From: Whalleya microplaca
Lineage: Eukaryota; Ascomycota; Sordariomycetes; Xylariales; Xylariaceae
Direction of reading: 5' to 3'
Assembly: GCA_022497155.1 (NCBI GenBank)
Contig: MU385755.1
Coordinates: 248,001-312,000 of the forward strand
DNA length: 64,000 nt
Made by a program: the position numbers and the translations under genes. Under the pieces are notes generated by a model. That model ran no database searches, was not told the DNA's origin, and saw only the letters and a list, made by a program, of their open reading frames with translations. Positions 34,501 to 44,753 of this stretch are shown here, piece by piece. Numbering within the stretch: the stretch's first letter is position 1; the number at the start of each line of letters is the position of its first letter.

Positions 34501-34623
34501 TTCAAGGCTGCGACAAACGCCCTGCACGCTCTTACGTCCATACATCTACGCCTGAATAAAGGTACATGCACTGCAGCTTTTACCTCTGCCTTCTTGTTAT
34601 GAGGTAACTAGGCCTGCAAGACA

Positions 34624-35721
34624 ATGGCTCCAATACCTATAACCATCATCACCGGTTTCTTGGGCTCTGGAAAGACGACACTACTCCTGAACCTCCTCCC
34701 CCAACTGCGCGCCGTCAATCCTTCTTATCGCCTTGCCCTTCTTAAGAACGAATTCGGCGACGTAGCAGTCGACTCGCAGCTCGCCGCCTCAAGTGCCGTG
34801 TCCGGTGTCCAGGAGCTCCTGAACGGCTGCATCTGCTGCAATCTGGTCGGCCAGTTGAGCGTGGCCCTCGCCGAGCTGCGCGAATCCGTCCGGCCCGACC
34901 GCATCGTCATCGAGACCTCCGGCTCCGCCTTCCCGGCCACTCTGGCCATCGAGGTGAACCGCCTAGCACGCCAGGAGGGCCACTACACCCTCGACGGTGT
35001 CATCAGCGTCATCGACGTCGAGAATTGGAAGGGCTACGAGGACACCAGCTACACCGCCCGCATCCAGGCCCGCTACACCGACCTTATTGTCTTCAACAAG
35101 TGGGAGGCCTGCGACGAGCGCCGCTTCGACGAGTGTCTCGACCGCTTGGGCGACCTCGAGCTCGATATTGCCTGGGTGAAGAGCGATAAAGGAACCGTGC
35201 CTGTGGATGTCATATTCGGCATTGACGGCGGCCTGGCCCGGACCTTGGCTGAGGAGCCGAACAGCGGCCACCGCGGCCACTCACACGACCATAGCCATGA
35301 CCACCAGACTGAGGTTGAGGTTCTATCTATCACGCTCTCAGGAGGTCCCCAAGGTGCCGCTGTTGACGCCGCCAAGTTGATGGCCTTGCTGAATGCGGCG
35401 CCCAAGGACCAAGTATACAGGATAAAGTCGGTACTGACTGCCTCGTCCACCGTCCGGAGCTCGGGCGAAGACGAGCCGACTACCACAGAGTCGCGCCCGT
35501 CTAGGAGGTATATCTTAAACTGGGCTTTCGGGCGATGGACGTTCACTTCGCTTGACCCCGAGACCAATGAGCATAGCTCCAGTGACCAGGAAGTTCTCCG
35601 TATGACGATGATCCTTGCGAGGGACGAGAGCGCAAAATGGAAAAAGAAACTGGAGAGCGGGGGCCTCCTGGAGCTCGAGGGCAGTGATAAAGGCAAGTTC
35701 ACTGTGGCTAAGATCTCCTGA
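34624..35721 (+). CDS. CobW/P47K (ZNG1-like) metal-chaperone GTPase
   Basis: Single exon, 365 aa, start in the context GACAATGGCTCC. The G-domain shows the Walker A GFLGSGKT at 11-18, the hallmark CxCC metal site GCICC (Cys 69, 71, 72), and an ETSG switch sequence. The base-recognition loop reads FNKWE where most GTPases have NKxD. A His-rich linker (GHRGHSHDHSHDH, about residues 214-227) precedes the CobW C-terminal domain (RRYILNWAFGRWTF). Family members bind zinc or related metals and deliver them to client enzymes at the cost of GTP (established for ZNG1 and bacterial homologues); the client here is unknown. A cytosolic location is inferred, since no targeting sequence is seen. Coding GC is high against an AT-rich promoter. 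Confidence 0.92.
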   Translation: MAPIPITIITGFLGSGKTTLLLNLLPQLRAVNPSYRLALLKNEFGDVAVDSQLAASSAVSGVQELLNGCICCNLVGQLSVALAELRESVRPDRIVIETSGSAFPATLAIEVNRLARQEGHYTLDGVISVIDVENWKGYEDTSYTARIQARYTDLIVFNKWEACDERRFDECLDRLGDLELDIAWVKSDKGTVPVDVIFGIDGGLARTLAEEPNSGHRGHSHDHSHDHQTEVEVLSITLSGGPQGAAVDAAKLMALLNAAPKDQVYRIKSVLTASSTVRSSGEDEPTTTESRPSRRYILNWAFGRWTFTSLDPETNEHSSSDQEVLRMTMILARDESAKWKKKLESGGLLELEGSDKGKFTVAKIS

Positions 35722-36888
35722 ACGAGAAGAGCTGCTACTACTATTGAGAGCCATACAGATGGAATTCGATGATGTGTGTTCGCAATAGAGCGCAACCTGT
35801 ATACAGCTATATCGACCCCTCTGTTTGAATTACTGTATCCATGCAGCAGCATAAGTCCCTCTGCTGCTCGAGCAAATGCTCCCGTTCAACAACCTCGGTG
35901 CTGGCCTCTTGATAGCTGTGCGGTATCGGAGTACGGTTGCAGTCGCATGAGTATAGATGACACCCAGGTATATCTAGCCTTTGGATCTATCTAACGAGAC
36001 AGCTTGCGAAGACATACTTACAGCAAGGGAGGCTGAGACATGCTCTCCTAGATACCGTTCTAAGACACTCCCCGTGAGGCTACGGAGCCTGCCGTGCCTA
36101 CCAGAATCCGCTGATCATGATAATAATTTCAGTTTCTCGGACGTATTGCCATGTTTAATGTTCAAATTCGCTAGTATTTGGTCTCAGATTTCAGTCCGTC
36201 GCGGGTCGTGACAGAATCTAATGAGGTGAAGAGGCATGGAGTCTGAGAGTTTGTCCACATCAAAGTAGCAGTCATACCATACGCCTTATAAGAGCATAGA
36301 TGCATACCTATCTAAATATAGCCACGTTTTCCGGCTACCCGCTGACAAGATGTTTCTTTTCATTTATTTATTTAAAAAATTAATGTAAAAGAAAAATCTT
36401 TAGAGTGAACATTACATCGCCCATCTAGCTTAGATGCCCGTAGGTTTGTTAATACTGCTAATCTTCAGACACAACAGTGAGACTAGATGAGCTTCCCTTC
36501 ACCCCTGTGGTGTCTTAATGACAATGGACAACAAAGCAAGGACAGCAGATATCAGATACCTGTTTTCATGTCTGGAAAAAAGCTAGATTTAGAGCTGTAG
36601 TAACTACAATAATCCCTTATAGAACTGGGTATCAATTTGAGCTAACATCTAGTATGGAAAATCCACTAGCCAAATGCCCAAGAACTATGGTATATACTCC
36701 TGTCCTATTCAGCTGCACGGCCAGCGTATGTTCATCATCTATTTCGTACACCGGTCCACATCGGTTCGAGGGTTGGTTGATCGGGGTTGCCTCGAGCATT
36801 GACGGTCCGACGGCTACGAGCATGGAGGGGGTGCGCCTACCGTCGGTAGCTGGGCGCCAGCAACCAACATGCCGGGTAGGATTGACGT
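35722..36888. other. Convergent intergenic stretch
   Basis: About 1.2 kb of 3' flank between the CobW-type gene and the minus-strand F-box gene. Frames of up to 88 codons look random. An A/T-rich block lies at 36360-36400. Confidence 0.4.
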
Positions 36889-38945
36889 TCAACGCCATAA
36901 ATCTCGATCACCCCTCCTAGGTCCTTGACTGCTGCTTGGCCGGGGCCATAGGTCCTCGTTGGCACCGCTGGTGCTCGCCGCGCTTCCTCTACGCCCAGAA
37001 CCACCCACGCCAGCGTTGCCCGGCACGGCCAAGAATCCGCCAGTGCCGTTCCCTTGGACGATGATACTCTTCCTAGCTCCATGCCCTGCTTGCCATCCGG
37101 CGCCCGCGTCGGCAAGGCCGTAGCTGCTTAAGGGGCGGGCACTCGAGGTACTACCACTACGCTCGTGACGTCTCCCTCCAGCAGTACCTAGGCCACCGTA
37201 AGCATCCAAGGGGTCCATCCTAGTGCTTCCCCAGTCGAGATCATCCTCGCCTTTTGTGAAGACCTCAAGTGTCTGATTAAGTGACAGCGTGGCGGGACCG
37301 CGGGGTGCGTTGAACGCTGACGCGAAGGGGTTATTAGAACTGAAGCGCGGCGGGAGCCCGCCGCCTCCCGCATTAAACATAGAGAGACTGCTCGAGCTGC
37401 TGGGGCGTTGGGGAACCCCCGCAAAGCCAGGAGCGGGCGGTGGCAGGCCGAGAAGCATATCTGGGAAATCCTGATCGCGTACATAAACCGCGGATAGGCG
37501 AGGCAGGCCGCCGGCAAAGAGAGAAGAGGCCAGATAGTTATAGTAACCTGTTGTGACGCTCGCATATGGAGAGGAAGCAGCGGCCGCCGCTGTGATCTCG
37601 AAGTGCAGAGTCTCCAGGGACCAGTTCGTCAAGGGCGGGATGGGACCAGAGTGAGACGGGAAGGCGGAATTCACTTGCTCGATGGTGGAAAAGGTCGTCA
37701 GGTTTGGTGCATGTGCCAACACATCGTGCAGGGTAGAGGGTTGCACTCCGGTGTTGGTGAGGGACAGCACCTTGAGACTGCTCTTCGTGTCCTCCCTGGA
37801 CAGGTAGGCAACTAAGCCATCCGAGGTGACCCTTGGGCTGTCCTTCAGCACCAGCTCCTCGAGAGGCGGAAAAGCCGGTAGCACGTCGTTGTACTTGAAG
37901 ATATCATCATCTAAGATCCTGCATTCAGATACCTTCAGAGCCCGCAGATTCTGGAGCACTACCAGTACGCTTCGCAGCGTTGCCGGGTCCATGTTGATCC
38001 TGGTCAGCTCCAGCACCTCCAGGTTTGGCCAGATGTTACCCCTGCTCAGAGCCTCCAAGCTGCGCTCGCTGCCACCTACATAGGTCATCTTCCTAAGATC
38101 AGGACAGCGGGCCTGGACCTCGAGCTTGAGGGTATGGTAAGCAGGGTCGTCAGCGAACAGGCCCTCGGGGAGGTCGACATAATGGAGGTTCGGGAGCACG
38201 GCGATGGTTCTTGCGAGGGTCGGGGTGCTCGACTCGCGCAACATATAAGGGGTCTTGAAATACTGGACAAGCTTGCCGAGACGCGTGGGGTCCTCGCGTA
38301 GGGCGCGGCACAACAAATGCAGGCGGGCGCTTGCGGTGTCTTCAGGGACGCCGTTACGATCAAAGCGACTGCGGCGCTTTCGTCTCTCGGAAAGGTCGAT
38401 CTCGCGCTCGCAGTAGTGGACAGAATCGATGCGGATGCTGTGGTACCTGCGTACATACGTACATACGTCAGTGACGAGCCCGAGGGTACCCAAGGTACAT
38501 ACATAGACAACTGGCTATAGGTGCCAGGGACACCAGAACAAAAAGACAAGAAGACTCACATCAACCTGATGGCGGATTGCCTCCAGCGCTTGCAGACCTG
38601 GCCGGCATGGGAGAGGTCGCGCAGGTCACAGAGCATGCAAGCATCCTCGATGGCGCTCTGCTCGCAGGTGTCGTAGGACTCATCGCACGAGTGGGGACAA
38701 ACAAAAGAGAAGACTCTCTCTAATATGGGAGGGGGTAGTTCGAGCCAGGGAGCAAAGACATTGCTCCTCTCGGCGGCGTAGTTGTAGTAGTCTTGCTGGT
38801 GGCCGTTGTACAGGCGATATTTGTCCCGCTCGAAATCGCCGTGGCTGTAGCTTTGCGACTTGGAGTGCGCCTTGGACTCGGACCCGGACCCGGACCCGGA
38901 CGACTTCTTGCTGCGCCGGAAGAGCTTCCTGACCGCGAATTTCAT
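36889..38945 (-). CDS. F-box protein with leucine-rich-repeat-like region
   Basis: Two exons, 38945-38560 and 38446-36889, give 647 aa; the 113-bp intron starts GTGAGT and ends CGCAG, joining AIRL|MYHSIRID in frame. A basic Ser/Gly-rich N-terminus (about 1-35) precedes an F-box at about 65-130 (PWLELPPPILERVFSFV ... QVCKRWRQSA) with an inserted Cys-rich loop. Residues about 150-400 carry irregular leucine-rich repeats (LPNLHYVDLP, NLEVLELTRI, LKVLSLTNTG, PNLTTFSTI). The last 200 residues are low-complexity Gly/Ser/Arg. F-box proteins recruit substrates to SCF ubiquitin ligases via Skp1; the LRR region would be the substrate reader (family knowledge). The target is unknown. Immediately upstream of the ATG lies a 150-bp hexanucleotide array. 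Confidence 0.86.
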
Positions 38946-38960
38946 GGCGACTCTCTAGAA

Positions 38961-39048
38961 GTGCGAGTGCGAGTGCGAGTGCGAGTGCGAGTGCAAGTGT
39001 AAGTGCAAGTGTACGTGCAAGTGTGAGTGTAAGTGTAAGTGTGAGTGC

Positions 39049-39085
<37 letters not shown>

Positions 39086-39108
39086 AGTGCGAGTGCGAGT
39101 GCGAGTGA
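38961..39108. repeat. Hexanucleotide array GCGAGT / GGGTGA next to the F-box start codon
   Basis: About 24 units of six bases with three variants in blocks: GTGCGA, GTGTAA/GTGCAA, GTGAGG, then GTGCGA again. The edge lies only 15 bases upstream of the ATG at 38945 (minus strand), so the array is probably transcribed in the 5' leader as CU-rich RNA. Confidence 0.9.
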
Positions 39109-40304
39109 GATATTGGGCCGGCTGCTGCTCTTCAGATCGCAAGGTCAGGTACAAGCATTATTCACAGTAGTTGAATGGGTACCGGAGTAGTTGGTATGTA
39201 GGTAGTTGGGCGCGAGACTTGTTTGGAGTGGTTTGTGTGGGTTGTACGGGATTAGATATGTCGATATGTCGATATGTCGTCGATACGTCTCGATATGTCG
39301 GTGTAATGGCGAGTTCCTGCTCCTTACCTTAGGTAGGAGGGAGGTAGCCAGGTAGCTGGCTAGGAGGTAGGCTACCTACTTCAGGTAGGTTCCCAGGTCC
39401 AGGTATGTAGGCTGGCAGATAGGAGGTTCGAATGTTGCCTGTGATGGAAAGGAGTGCATTAGTTCAACCTGCGTCCCCAGTAGTAGTATTATTAATAGCC
39501 CTATGTAGCAGGATCATCTAGTTACTGCGGGGTGCGTGATTTAGAGCATGGGCAGCAGAGAAACAAAGGCTGAAAGGATCGGCATACGAAGTACCTACAT
39601 GCATCGAGTACCTACATGCCTACCTTCCATTATCCATTGATGCTATGTACAGAATGTATAAATATATACTGTGCATGTAATTTTATGTACATACATACAT
39701 ACATACAGCCTACCTTAGGTACGGTATACAGATAGTTAGCGCTACGTGCTTCCGTACTGGATTGAGCCACCAATCATTACTCTCAATCCTGCCAATTCTA
39801 ATCTGGGACCCAAACTCAATTGGGTACATAATTATGCGTACCTAGCAGCCCTAGATAGCTTCTCGCCTCCTGACATAGCTAGGTACGTATGCGTATACCG
39901 TGCATCCATTCATTTCGCTACATCAATCGGTGATAGATAACAGTATTTGATTGCTCGGGTCAGTAAGTAATTCACCTTGTATACAAGCACATATTAAAAA
40001 ACATGCCATTGGAAGATGTCTTTGTATATTCGGGTGGGAAAGAATGAGTATATGTTCGAGGCGGGGAAGAGAGAAGGCCGACAAAAAGAGCCACAAAGCA
40101 GGGTAGCTGTACAATGCGTTGCTATGCAATTTGCGAGAATCATCATCACCATCCACCATGCAACCGTCATTGTTCATCCCACCAAACATCTTCCCTAATC
40201 GCCTAACTCACCACGAGAGCCCTGTTTATCCCATGGTCCAAGGTCTGCATCCAAGTAAGCGTAGCATAGCAAGTCGTCGTCCTTAATAAATATGTTTCCA
40301 GCAT

Positions 40305-40327
40305 CGCGTCGCGTCGCGTCGCGTCGC
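40305..40327. repeat. (GCGTC)n pentanucleotide run
   Basis: Four to five perfect units lie just past the stop codon of glycogen synthase (minus strand), so they fall in its probable 3' UTR. Confidence 0.85.
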
Positions 40328-40359
40328 ACACTAACCATCAACACCGTGATCGTCATTGC

Positions 40360-42671
40360 TTACTGATTCCCATTTATCTGAACACCGTCGAGAGGTGACG
40401 CCGGCCCGGAGAAGCTTGCTTTCTTTGTTCTGAGTGTCAGCGGGAACGGATACTCGTCCGGATCTTCTTCCTCACTAAAGATAACGTTAATTGCTACACC
40501 TTCTAGCCGTGCGTATTATCAGGGAAACTTACGGCAGCTTCCATGCTACGTAGTCTTCGGTGCTCAAGCCTTCCCGCCCCTCTTGAAGACTTGCGAAATC
40601 CCCTGGCGTCATCATGCCGCTGCGGTCACGGGGTGAACCGGGAACAGAGAACGGCCGCGAGATCTTCTGCTCGACGCCGGGGATGAAGTCCTCTTCCTCG
40701 TCGCCGACGAATGAAGTCGGGTATGCCCGTCGTAGTGCCAACTGTCGAGCCTTGACGTACTCCATGCCCATTCTCTTCCAGTCCAAGAGATCACTAAGTC
40801 TCTCCGTCCGATTTCGTTGGTTGATCCGTTGGCGCCGGCTCTTCTGACAGAAATCGAACATGTGCGAGGTGAGCTGATTGACCGAGTCGTCGACACCCTT
40901 GCTACGTCGGTCGACAATGTAGATGCCATAATCACTCGAATTCTCGATCAGCTCCTCCATATAACAACCGAAACCTGAGAGGTTCGTGGTGATGCTAGGC
41001 ACACCCATGACCGTACATTCGGCGGGTGTATAGCCCCACGGCTCGTAGTAAGAAGGGAAGACTCCCAAGTTTGTACCTCGTACAAAGTCATCATAGTCGA
41101 GAGGTAGGATAGGATTGGACGAGTTCAGAAATTCGGGATGGAAGACAATCTTAACACGGTCATTAGGGTGGTTGAAAAGCTGCACTCGTCTGATCTGGTT
41201 TAGGATGGGGTCATCATGATCATTAATCATGTTGTGCGTGACAATTGGAGGGAGGCCGTGCCGCTTCATGGCGAAGAGACGACGACGTAGGACAACCCGG
41301 TCTGCGCTTGTGATGAGCTCCTTCTCGTCTGGCATCGGGTCTCCGTCATGCCACTTCAAAGACCGCTCGAAAATACGACGGCCGATCCCGCGCTCGATCA
41401 CATCGATGGTATCGCGCAGGGACTTGATGACAGCTTGGCCTTTCAGGGCTTCAACTGTTAGCGTGGTGGTTTGTGCGGGCATGATGACGAAAGCTACGAC
41501 GGTAGTCTTGCTTCCGGCGTTCTTCAGTCGGTGGTTGAGCCGAGCAAGCGACTCGATGAACATATCGACACCTTTATTTCGGAATTCGTAACGACCAGCA
41601 GTGAAGAAATAAAGAGTGTCTTCGGGTACGAAGTCATAATGGCCATAGAAGTGGCCCCGGACAAAATCGTGGATCTTTTCTTTGGACTGCTGGTGTAAGT
41701 TTTGAAACTCGTGTATGGCAGAGAATTTGGTGACATTGAGCCCGTTCGGCAGCACCCCGTCCGGTTTGCGTTTGAGCAAGTGTTCGCTCTCAAAAGCTGT
41801 GATGTGCGAGACAGTCGTAAATACGTCGCAGGAATGAGCCGCGCAGCGCTCTATACAGTATCGGTGGTAGATACCACGCTTTCCTGCCTCCGCATCCACG
41901 TCAAAGAATTGTAAATTGTTGTAAAAATCGACGGAACCGGCGCAAAGATATCGACCTAGCAGAGTTGCGTGCGTGGTGAAGACCGTTGTCACATCTATGC
42001 GACGCTTCTTGGTTAGCGGCAGAGCGACACCGGCAAGCCACTCGTGAAAATGAGCAATGACCGCCTTCGTCTTCTCGTGGCAGACGAACTCTCCGAGGAA
42101 CCAAGCGACCAAATATCCAAAGATGATTGCCTCGTTCGTCTCATCGTCACCAGGCGGAGACGGGATACTAGCCACGTTCCAGAGGTCGGCCTTCCACTCG
42201 TCCATGTACTTGTACGCGGTCTTGGTATCGATCAGCAGCACCCTGGGCGCGCCTTCGATGAGCCATCGCCCGTAAAGAATACCAATTCCCCGGTTTTTCA
42301 TAGCGTCGATACTCTTGGCGAGTTCGGGAATACTCGGTTCCAGTTCCTCCACCTCGACCGCAGCCTGCGATATCAGTCAGACAGGCGAACTACCAAGCAG
42401 GCTTGTGCAGCGTAGTGTACGGGAGAGCGACTTACGGATTGGTGGTTGAGGGGACCGATGAGGGTATACCGTTCGCCATATTCGGCGGTTGTGACAGGCG
42501 CCTTAGACTTGATGACGGAGTAGATACCACCAACTAGGACCAATTTAGTTTCCAGAGAGCTCGGGCCGGGGACCTCTAAGACATACCACGATGTGCTACC
42601 TCAGTCGCAACTTCGAAGAGAATGTGATTTTTCACCTCGCGAGGCGCTCTCTCCCCATTTTCACTAGCCAT
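40360..42671 (-). CDS. GSY1: Glycogen [starch] synthase
   Basis: Four exons (42671-42587, 42533-42436, 42364-40533, 40474-40360) give 709 aa. The enzyme transfers glucose from UDP-glucose to glycogen (GT3 family) in the cytosol. The N-terminus has the donor-site block [15 protein letters not shown] at about 27-41; the catalytic E-x7-E is at Glu502 and Glu510 within [11 protein letters not shown], followed by [17 protein letters not shown]. The C-terminal tail is Ser/Pro-rich ([12 protein letters not shown]), the usual place for inhibitory phosphorylation. The main frame appears to stop at WKLP-TAA, but that TAA lies in a GTAAGT donor; splicing to a TTTAG acceptor adds 38 residues ([20 protein letters not shown]...) that match the family's usual acidic and basic end. 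The final length fits fungal Gsy. Confidence 0.94.
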
Positions 42672-44753
42672 GGTGACAAACAAGATGGTGAACGAAGAGG
42701 AAATGGAAAAGATAAAACGGAAATGTGATAGCAGTCAGTCAGGGAAGGAAGAGAGTGTGAGGCTACTAGTGATATAGCAAAAGGAACAACCCTATGGCCA
42801 GTATTAGCGACGAGTTCTTCAGGTTGGTAGGCATCTATCTTTACTTCAAAACAATGGGCTGATTAGCTTGGGGGGGGGGAGAGGGGGGAAGGTTACCTTG
42901 CTAACCCGGCAACGCAGTATTAATGAATAACCGTTTAGAGAGCCAACGGGTCTTGTTCAATCACCAGTAATTAATTCCAATCCAGAGGGGTCAGCATCGA
43001 GAAAGAAACATGAAGCTGTCAGAACTCGCGAGGTTGGCGAGGAGAGAAGTCGCACGAGGAGGAAGGATAAATTTGCTAGATTTGGCCTACCTACATACAT
43101 ACCTACATACTTCCAAGTACCTAGGTAGGTAAGTATACTACCTACATATGTACCTAGGCAGCTATGTATGCCGGGGTATGTATGTATGTATGTATGTATG
43201 TATGTATGTATGTATGTATGTATGTATGTATGTATGTATGTATGTATGTATGTATGTATGTATGTACGTATGTGTGTATGTACATACATACCGTACATAC
43301 AAGGTAGACAGCGGTAGGGCCACACTGGACCAAACTGACCTAACGCTGGAACTTTGGGGGTGGAGATGACACCACTGGCTGACTGGCTGACTGGCAGGAC
43401 TGCAGGATTGGAGCTCCCAGGCTCCATCTTCGTTCCCCGGGAAGTGGCATCCCATGAGCGTGACGGCCGGATGGCAGGTTGGTCGCTGCGTGGGCTGCTC
43501 TGCAATTTTCGCACTAGCCGGGTCTGGAGCTGGAGCTATGACGATATTGTATCTGGGGGTTACTTGCCTAGTACATCCGCTAAGCCCGATATAGCTAGCT
43601 CGCATGTTCTCGCTCTCCGCAGTCCAGGAGGCTACCATCAGTGAAGTTCCGCTCGCTTCCCTTCCATTATCCATACATACATGCAGTACATACGATGGAT
43701 GACAGTGCTAATGCTTTTCCGCTGGTACGATACACACATGAGGTTAGGTACATCCATTACCTACTAGGTATCTTCCTCTATGCATGTGCATAGCTCATCT
43801 CCCGCAGCACGCCGACGTCAACATGCATTCCAATTGCATACTTAAGTACCTAACCTAGGTAGCCTACCTTAGGGACCTACCTACATACATCCAACATGAG
43901 TGTCTGCATGTAGGTACGGTTTACATTAACTAGATACCTAAGGTAGGTATATCGTGATGGATTCCCGCTTGAATAGTCCACTCATCCCCCAGAAGCCAAA
44001 ATTCCTAAGTAGCGGCTTTCTCGCCTACAAGCTGTATGCCTTACGGGCCATCGGATTGCAGCAATCTCGGTTCGTCCACGCTATGTCGGACCCGCTAATA
44101 CTGGAGTTCGTGATCTGAAGGCGCCCATTAGACTGCTACACTGCATCATATCCTGCCAAAATACATACGTACATACACATGTCATACACCTGTATGTACG
44201 TACGTGCGTACACTGGAGATTTGTCATTGGCAAACATTGTTTGTTTTGTGCACACGATCCGCTGGGGTGGGCAACTTTCCCCGCAACTAGTACTGTAAGG
44301 GGGAAGGCAGAATGTCTCTGTAAGCGGAACCAAATGGATGCATGTGCTTCGTTCCCTTTACATATCCGCCTGGGCCGAGCTATGTATCTTACCTAGATAG
44401 ACAATGTAGGTAGGCCGTGACCCAACAGCTTAGCCAAAATGACGAAGCCATGCAGAGAGAGGAACGGGCTTCGACCTTCTCAGGACCTTAAGTACCCAAG
44501 TACATTACACAGATATAGGTATGCCACTTCGCCCGTTTCGTTGCTCGCGACTGATTCTCTCGGAACCACAATGTACACAGTTTAATAGTTCTATTTATTC
44601 ACATTTGAATAAAATCCAGGGCATTCTAGGGCCATGAATACATAGTGCCTACAATCGATCTGATCATGCCCATGCTGATAATTTTCTGACAACTGCCCCT
44701 TAGGTAATACCTTGGTCGCTTAGCCGATGCACATCACCTCTACTGACCCAATA
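42672..44753. other. Intergenic stretch with TATG array and G-run
   Basis: About 2 kb between glycogen synthase (promoter side) and the flippase 3' end. It contains a poly-G/GA run at 42870-42888, a long TATG array at 43176-43266 and several CCTAGGTA words (43118-43160, 43853-43886). Frames of up to 185 codons here come from the array reading as Tyr-Ile-His or Tyr-Val-Cys repeats and are rejected. Confidence 0.45.
43176..43266. repeat. (TATG)n microsatellite, about 22 units
   Basis: An almost uninterrupted tetranucleotide run of about 90 bases, the longest in the window. It produces spurious long frames on both strands. Confidence 0.94.

Larger units (their letters stand above)
33708..34623. 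promoter_or_regulatory. Divergent promoter region containing two tandem arrays
   Basis: This 0.9-kb stretch separates divergent genes (33707 minus, 34624 plus). It holds a tetranucleotide array (34274-34344) and a 9-bp minisatellite (34435-34500) only about 125 bases before the start at 34624. CATACATA and CCTACATA words are frequent. Confidence 0.45.
38946..40359. other. Upstream region of the F-box gene and 3' flank of glycogen synthase
   Basis: This stretch contains the hexanucleotide array (38961-39108), repeated CGATATGTCG-type words at 39258-39301, a run of AGGTAGG/CCTAGG words at 39331-39425, a CATA run at about 39688-39707 and a GCGTC run at 40305-40327. No gene is supported. Confidence 0.45.

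Noticed and set aside
42957..43674. Frames of 170-185 codons on the minus strand
   Set aside because: They are produced by the TATG array, which has no stops in these frames and reads as Tyr-Ile-His repeats. The flanks lack coding character.
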